Below, in pieces: positions 5,048 through 6,777 of a DNA stretch of 6,777 nt (the first letter of the stretch is position 1; every line of letters begins with the position of its first letter). A program made the translations under genes and the position numbers. The notes under the pieces were generated by a model. It made no database searches. It saw only the letters and a list, made by a program, of their open reading frames with translations, and was not told the origin of the DNA. Where the stretch lies: positions 1 through 6,777 of the forward strand of contig UQSV01000071.1 of NCBI GenBank assembly GCA_900543875.1, given 5' to 3'. This DNA comes from an uncultured Coriobacteriaceae bacterium. Its GTDB lineage: Bacteria; Actinomycetota; Coriobacteriia; Coriobacteriales; Atopobiaceae.

Positions 5048-5869
5048 CTACGCGCGATTCTCGAACTTGGCCAGCAGGTGCTCGAGCTCCTCCTCGACCG
5101 TCTTGGCGCGGCGGCAGCGCGGCGCCAGGTCGAGCATCGTGTCGAAGCACGGGTCCATGAGGTAGGGGTGGCCCACCGCCTCGAGCATCTGACGGTCGTT
5201 CTCGGCATCGCCAAAGGCGGCCATGTCGGCCAGGTCGATGCCCAGCACCTCGCCCAGCTCGCGGATGGCCGAGCCCTTGTTGACGCCGCGCATGATCACG
5301 TCGATCCACTCGGCGCCCGAGGTTACGACCTCGCAGTCGCGGCCAAAGCAGTCGGCGAACATCTCGCGCACCTGCTCGTTGCGCTCGGGGTCCACCGTGA
5401 ACGACACCTTGATGAGCGCCTCGCGCACGTCCTCTGGGCGGCTCACGGCGCTGATGTCGTAGCCCTTCGCGGTACGCATGTGCTCGATGAGCTCGGGCGT
5501 CTTCTCGCTCGCATAGGCGTGGCGCTCGCCCGACAGCACGTAGGCCGCGCCCGGCGTCTCGTCGATGAGGTGGCAGATGTCGAGCGCGAGCTCGCGCGGC
5601 ATCGTGTGGCGCACGAGCGTCTCGCCCTGCCAGACGACCTCGCCGCCGTTCTCGCACAGGTAGCCAATGCGGTCGGCCACCGGCTCGAAGAGGTGGCGCA
5701 GGCTCGCGTACTGCCTGCCGCTCGCGGCCATGAACAGCGCGCCGGCGTCGCAGACGCGCTCGATCACGGCGAACGCCTCGGGCCTGGGCAGGTTGCGCCC
5801 GCCAATGAGCAGCGTTCCGTCGAGGTCGGTCGCCACGAGCCTGATGTTTCCCTCGAGTCCTGTAGCCAT
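5048..5869 (-). CDS. Cof-type HAD-IIB family phosphatase
   Basis: The 273-residue product is a haloacid-dehalogenase-type hydrolase that removes phosphate from small phosphorylated metabolites; family members are often broad in substrate. It has motif I DLDGTL (15-20; nucleophile D15, general acid D17), motif II AASGRQ (48-53; S50), the motif III lysine in NKGSAI (197-202; K198) and motif IV FGDAENDRQML (219-229; D221, D225). The alpha/beta cap between motifs II and III (about 85-190) identifies the Cof/IIB subgroup. The start is the ATG at 5869, preceded by GAGGGAG and a 6-nt spacer. The out-of-frame ATG two codons earlier opens only a shadow frame. A promoter with a perfect -10 lies about 35 bp upstream. 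The physiological substrate cannot be told from sequence. Confidence 0.92.
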   Translation of the reverse strand: MATGLEGNIRLVATDLDGTLLIGGRNLPRPEAFAVIERVCDAGALFMAASGRQYASLRHLFEPVADRIGYLCENGGEVVWQGETLVRHTMPRELALDICHLIDETPGAAYVLSGERHAYASEKTPELIEHMRTAKGYDISAVSRPEDVREALIKVSFTVDPERNEQVREMFADCFGRDCEVVTSGAEWIDVIMRGVNKGSAIRELGEVLGIDLADMAAFGDAENDRQMLEAVGHPYLMDPCFDTMLDLAPRCRRAKTVEEELEHLLAKFENRA

Positions 5870-5904
5870 GCATTCTCCCTCGTAAAGCTTAAAATCCGCG
5901 GCGC

Positions 5905-5933
5905 ATTATATCCTGCGCGCGGCCAGATGCCAG
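5905..5933 (-). promoter_or_regulatory. Sigma70-type promoter of the HAD gene
   Basis: On the minus strand a perfect TATAAT (complement of 5905-5910) lies 17 nt downstream of CTGGCA (complement of 5928-5933, 4 of 6 matches to TTGACA). Transcription would start near 5898, giving a short leader of about 30 nt before the HAD start at 5869. Confidence 0.75.
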
Positions 5934-5964
5934 CGAGAGCAGCCCCATCGGCCCCTCGCTGGTA
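5928..5964. repeat. Inverted repeat between the divergent HAD and asnS promoters
   Basis: CCAGCGAG (5930-5937) and CTCGCTGG (5955-5962) are perfect inverted arms. They extend to 10 bp with one G-T pair and one T-A pair, and the spacer is about 17 nt. The left arm covers the HAD -35 box and the right arm covers the extended -10 proposed for asnS. It could be a two-half-site operator or an accidental dyad. Confidence 0.5.
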
Positions 5965-5968
5965 TCAT
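5960..5968 (+). promoter_or_regulatory. Possible extended -10 promoter of asnS
   Basis: TGGTATCAT fits an extended -10 element (TGn followed by TATCAT, 5 of 6 matches to TATAAT). No acceptable -35 is seen 16-18 nt upstream, which extended -10 promoters can tolerate. Transcription would start near 5975, leaving a leader of about 60 nt. Confidence 0.4.
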
Positions 5969-5984
5969 TCTCTTCGGAATTCAC

Positions 5985-6019
5985 ACCCGCTCGCGGGTAT
6001 CGGGCGGCACCGCCGCCCG
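5985..6019 (+). other. Two tandem GC-rich hairpins in the asnS leader
   Basis: ACCCGC (5985-5990) pairs with GCGGGT (5993-5998). Directly after it, CGGGCGGC (6001-6008) pairs with GCCGCCCG (6012-6019). No U-tract follows, so neither is an intrinsic terminator. The second stem ends about 7 nt before the SD AGGGAG (6027-6032) of asnS. No T-box features (specifier loop or the conserved T-box sequence) were recognised. Confidence 0.5.
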
Positions 6020-6037
6020 TCACAAAAGGGAGAAGAC

Positions 6038-6777
6038 ATGGACCGCACCAAGATCGTCGAGCTGTACCGCACCGCCGAGCAGCTCGGCGGCACCACCGTC
6101 ACCGTCGCCGGCTGGACCAAGTCCGTCCGCGACATGAAGAACTTTGGCTTCGTCACGCTCAACGACGGTAGCTGCTTCAAGGACCTGCAGGTTGTCATGA
6201 ACCGCGAGACGCTCGCCAACTACGACGAGATCTCGCACCTGTCGGGCTACAACGCGCTCATCTGCACCGGCACGCTCAAGCTCACGCCCGAGGCCCAGCA
6301 GCCCTTCGAGCTCACCGCCCAAACCATCACCGTCGAGGGCACCTGCGCGGCCGACTATCCGCTGCAGAAGAAGCGCGCCACCGTCGAGTTCCTGCGCACC
6401 CAGCAGCACCTACGCCCGCGCACCAACCTGTTCCGCGCCGTCTTCCGCATCCGCTCCGTCGCCGCGGCGGCCATCCACAGCTTCTTCCAGGAGCGCGACT
6501 TCGTCTACGTCAACACCCCGCTCATCACCACGAGCGACTGCGAGGGCGCCGGCGAGATGTTCCGCGTCACCACGCTCGACCCCAAGAACCCGCCGCTCGT
6601 GAGCGCCGAGACCGCCGCCAAGAGCGGCGGCGCGCTCACCGAGGGCGACGTCGACTGGAGCCAGGACTTCTTTGGCAAGCACGCGAGCCTCACGGTGTCG
6701 GGCCAGCTCAACGCCGAGAACTTCGCCATGGCCTTTGGCGACGTCTACACCTTTGGCCCCACCTTCCGCGCCGAGAA
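6038..6777 (+). CDS. asnS: Asparaginyl-tRNA synthetase, N-terminal part (cut by window edge)
   Basis: This class IIb aminoacyl-tRNA synthetase charges tRNA-Asn with asparagine in the cytoplasm. The ATG at 6038 is preceded by AGGGAG (6027-6032) with a 5-nt spacer. The frame is open to the window edge (246 full codons of an expected total of about 460-470). Residues 1 to about 110 form the OB-fold anticodon-binding domain (VTVAGWTKSVRDMKNFGFV near 21-39). The catalytic core follows, with LRPRTNLFRAVFRIRS, the DFVYVNTPLITTSDCEGAGE segment (class II motif 1 region), LTVSGQLNAE, and YTFGPTFRAE (start of motif 2) at the very edge. LTVSGQLNAE together with the CEGAGEMF context points to AsnRS rather than AspRS. 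A stretch rich in Ala, Lys and Gly before DFFGKHASLTVSG is a linker that varies in length in the family. Confidence 0.96.
   Translation, partial: MDRTKIVELYRTAEQLGGTTVTVAGWTKSVRDMKNFGFVTLNDGSCFKDLQVVMNRETLANYDEISHLSGYNALICTGTLKLTPEAQQPFELTAQTITVEGTCAADYPLQKKRATVEFLRTQQHLRPRTNLFRAVFRIRSVAAAAIHSFFQERDFVYVNTPLITTSDCEGAGEMFRVTTLDPKNPPLVSAETAAKSGGALTEGDVDWSQDFFGKHASLTVSGQLNAENFAMAFGDVYTFGPTFRAE

Noticed and set aside
5870..6037. T-box riboswitch or tRNA gene upstream of asnS
   Set aside because: No T-box consensus, specifier stem, terminator/antiterminator pair or cloverleaf could be found in the 168 nt.

Overview
The window is a gene-dense piece of a high-GC bacterial chromosome. Codon usage is strongly G/C at third positions, intergenic gaps are short, and there are Shine-Dalgarno (SD) starts. 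The style is that of an anaerobic actinobacterium of the Coriobacteriia (Collinsella/Olsenella/Eggerthella-like). That placement is an inference from codon style and gene content; no marker gene in the window proves it.

Positions 1-244: the first codons of a leftward gene (start codon at 20, rest outside the window), then an AT-richer divergent control region. It holds a hairpin (37-62) and an 18-bp palindrome (145-162) that is the best candidate operator.

Positions 245-3811: a tight rightward operon larE-larB-larC-tetR with gaps of 0, 7 and 2 nt, closed by a strong intrinsic terminator (3817-3852). LarB carboxylates and cleaves nicotinic acid adenine dinucleotide (NaAD). LarE exchanges the two carboxylates for thiocarboxylates. 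LarC inserts nickel with CTP. Together they make the nickel-pincer nucleotide (NPN) cofactor of lactate racemase LarA and its homologues. No larA is present here, so the client enzyme lies elsewhere, possibly the divergent gene cut at the left edge. The fourth gene is a TetR-family regulator that probably controls its own operon. Unusual points are a LarE without the usual C-terminal domain, a LarC with a very long His-rich segment (32 His in 81 residues), and a regulator with a CxxCCH cluster.

Positions 3917-4945: a stand-alone cytoplasmic M19 (renal/membrane-type) dipeptidase with its metal ligands intact. It converges on a leftward Cof-type HAD phosphatase (5048-5869). Between them is a hairpin terminator whose T-tract serves the HAD gene.

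Positions 5870-6037: a divergent promoter region with a good sigma70-type promoter for the HAD gene, a dyad spanning the promoter elements of both directions, and two GC-rich hairpins in the leader of asnS. The asparaginyl-tRNA synthetase gene starts at 6038 and runs off the right edge.

The part most worth following is the lar operon with its self-contained regulator and atypical LarE. The right half is ordinary housekeeping sequence.
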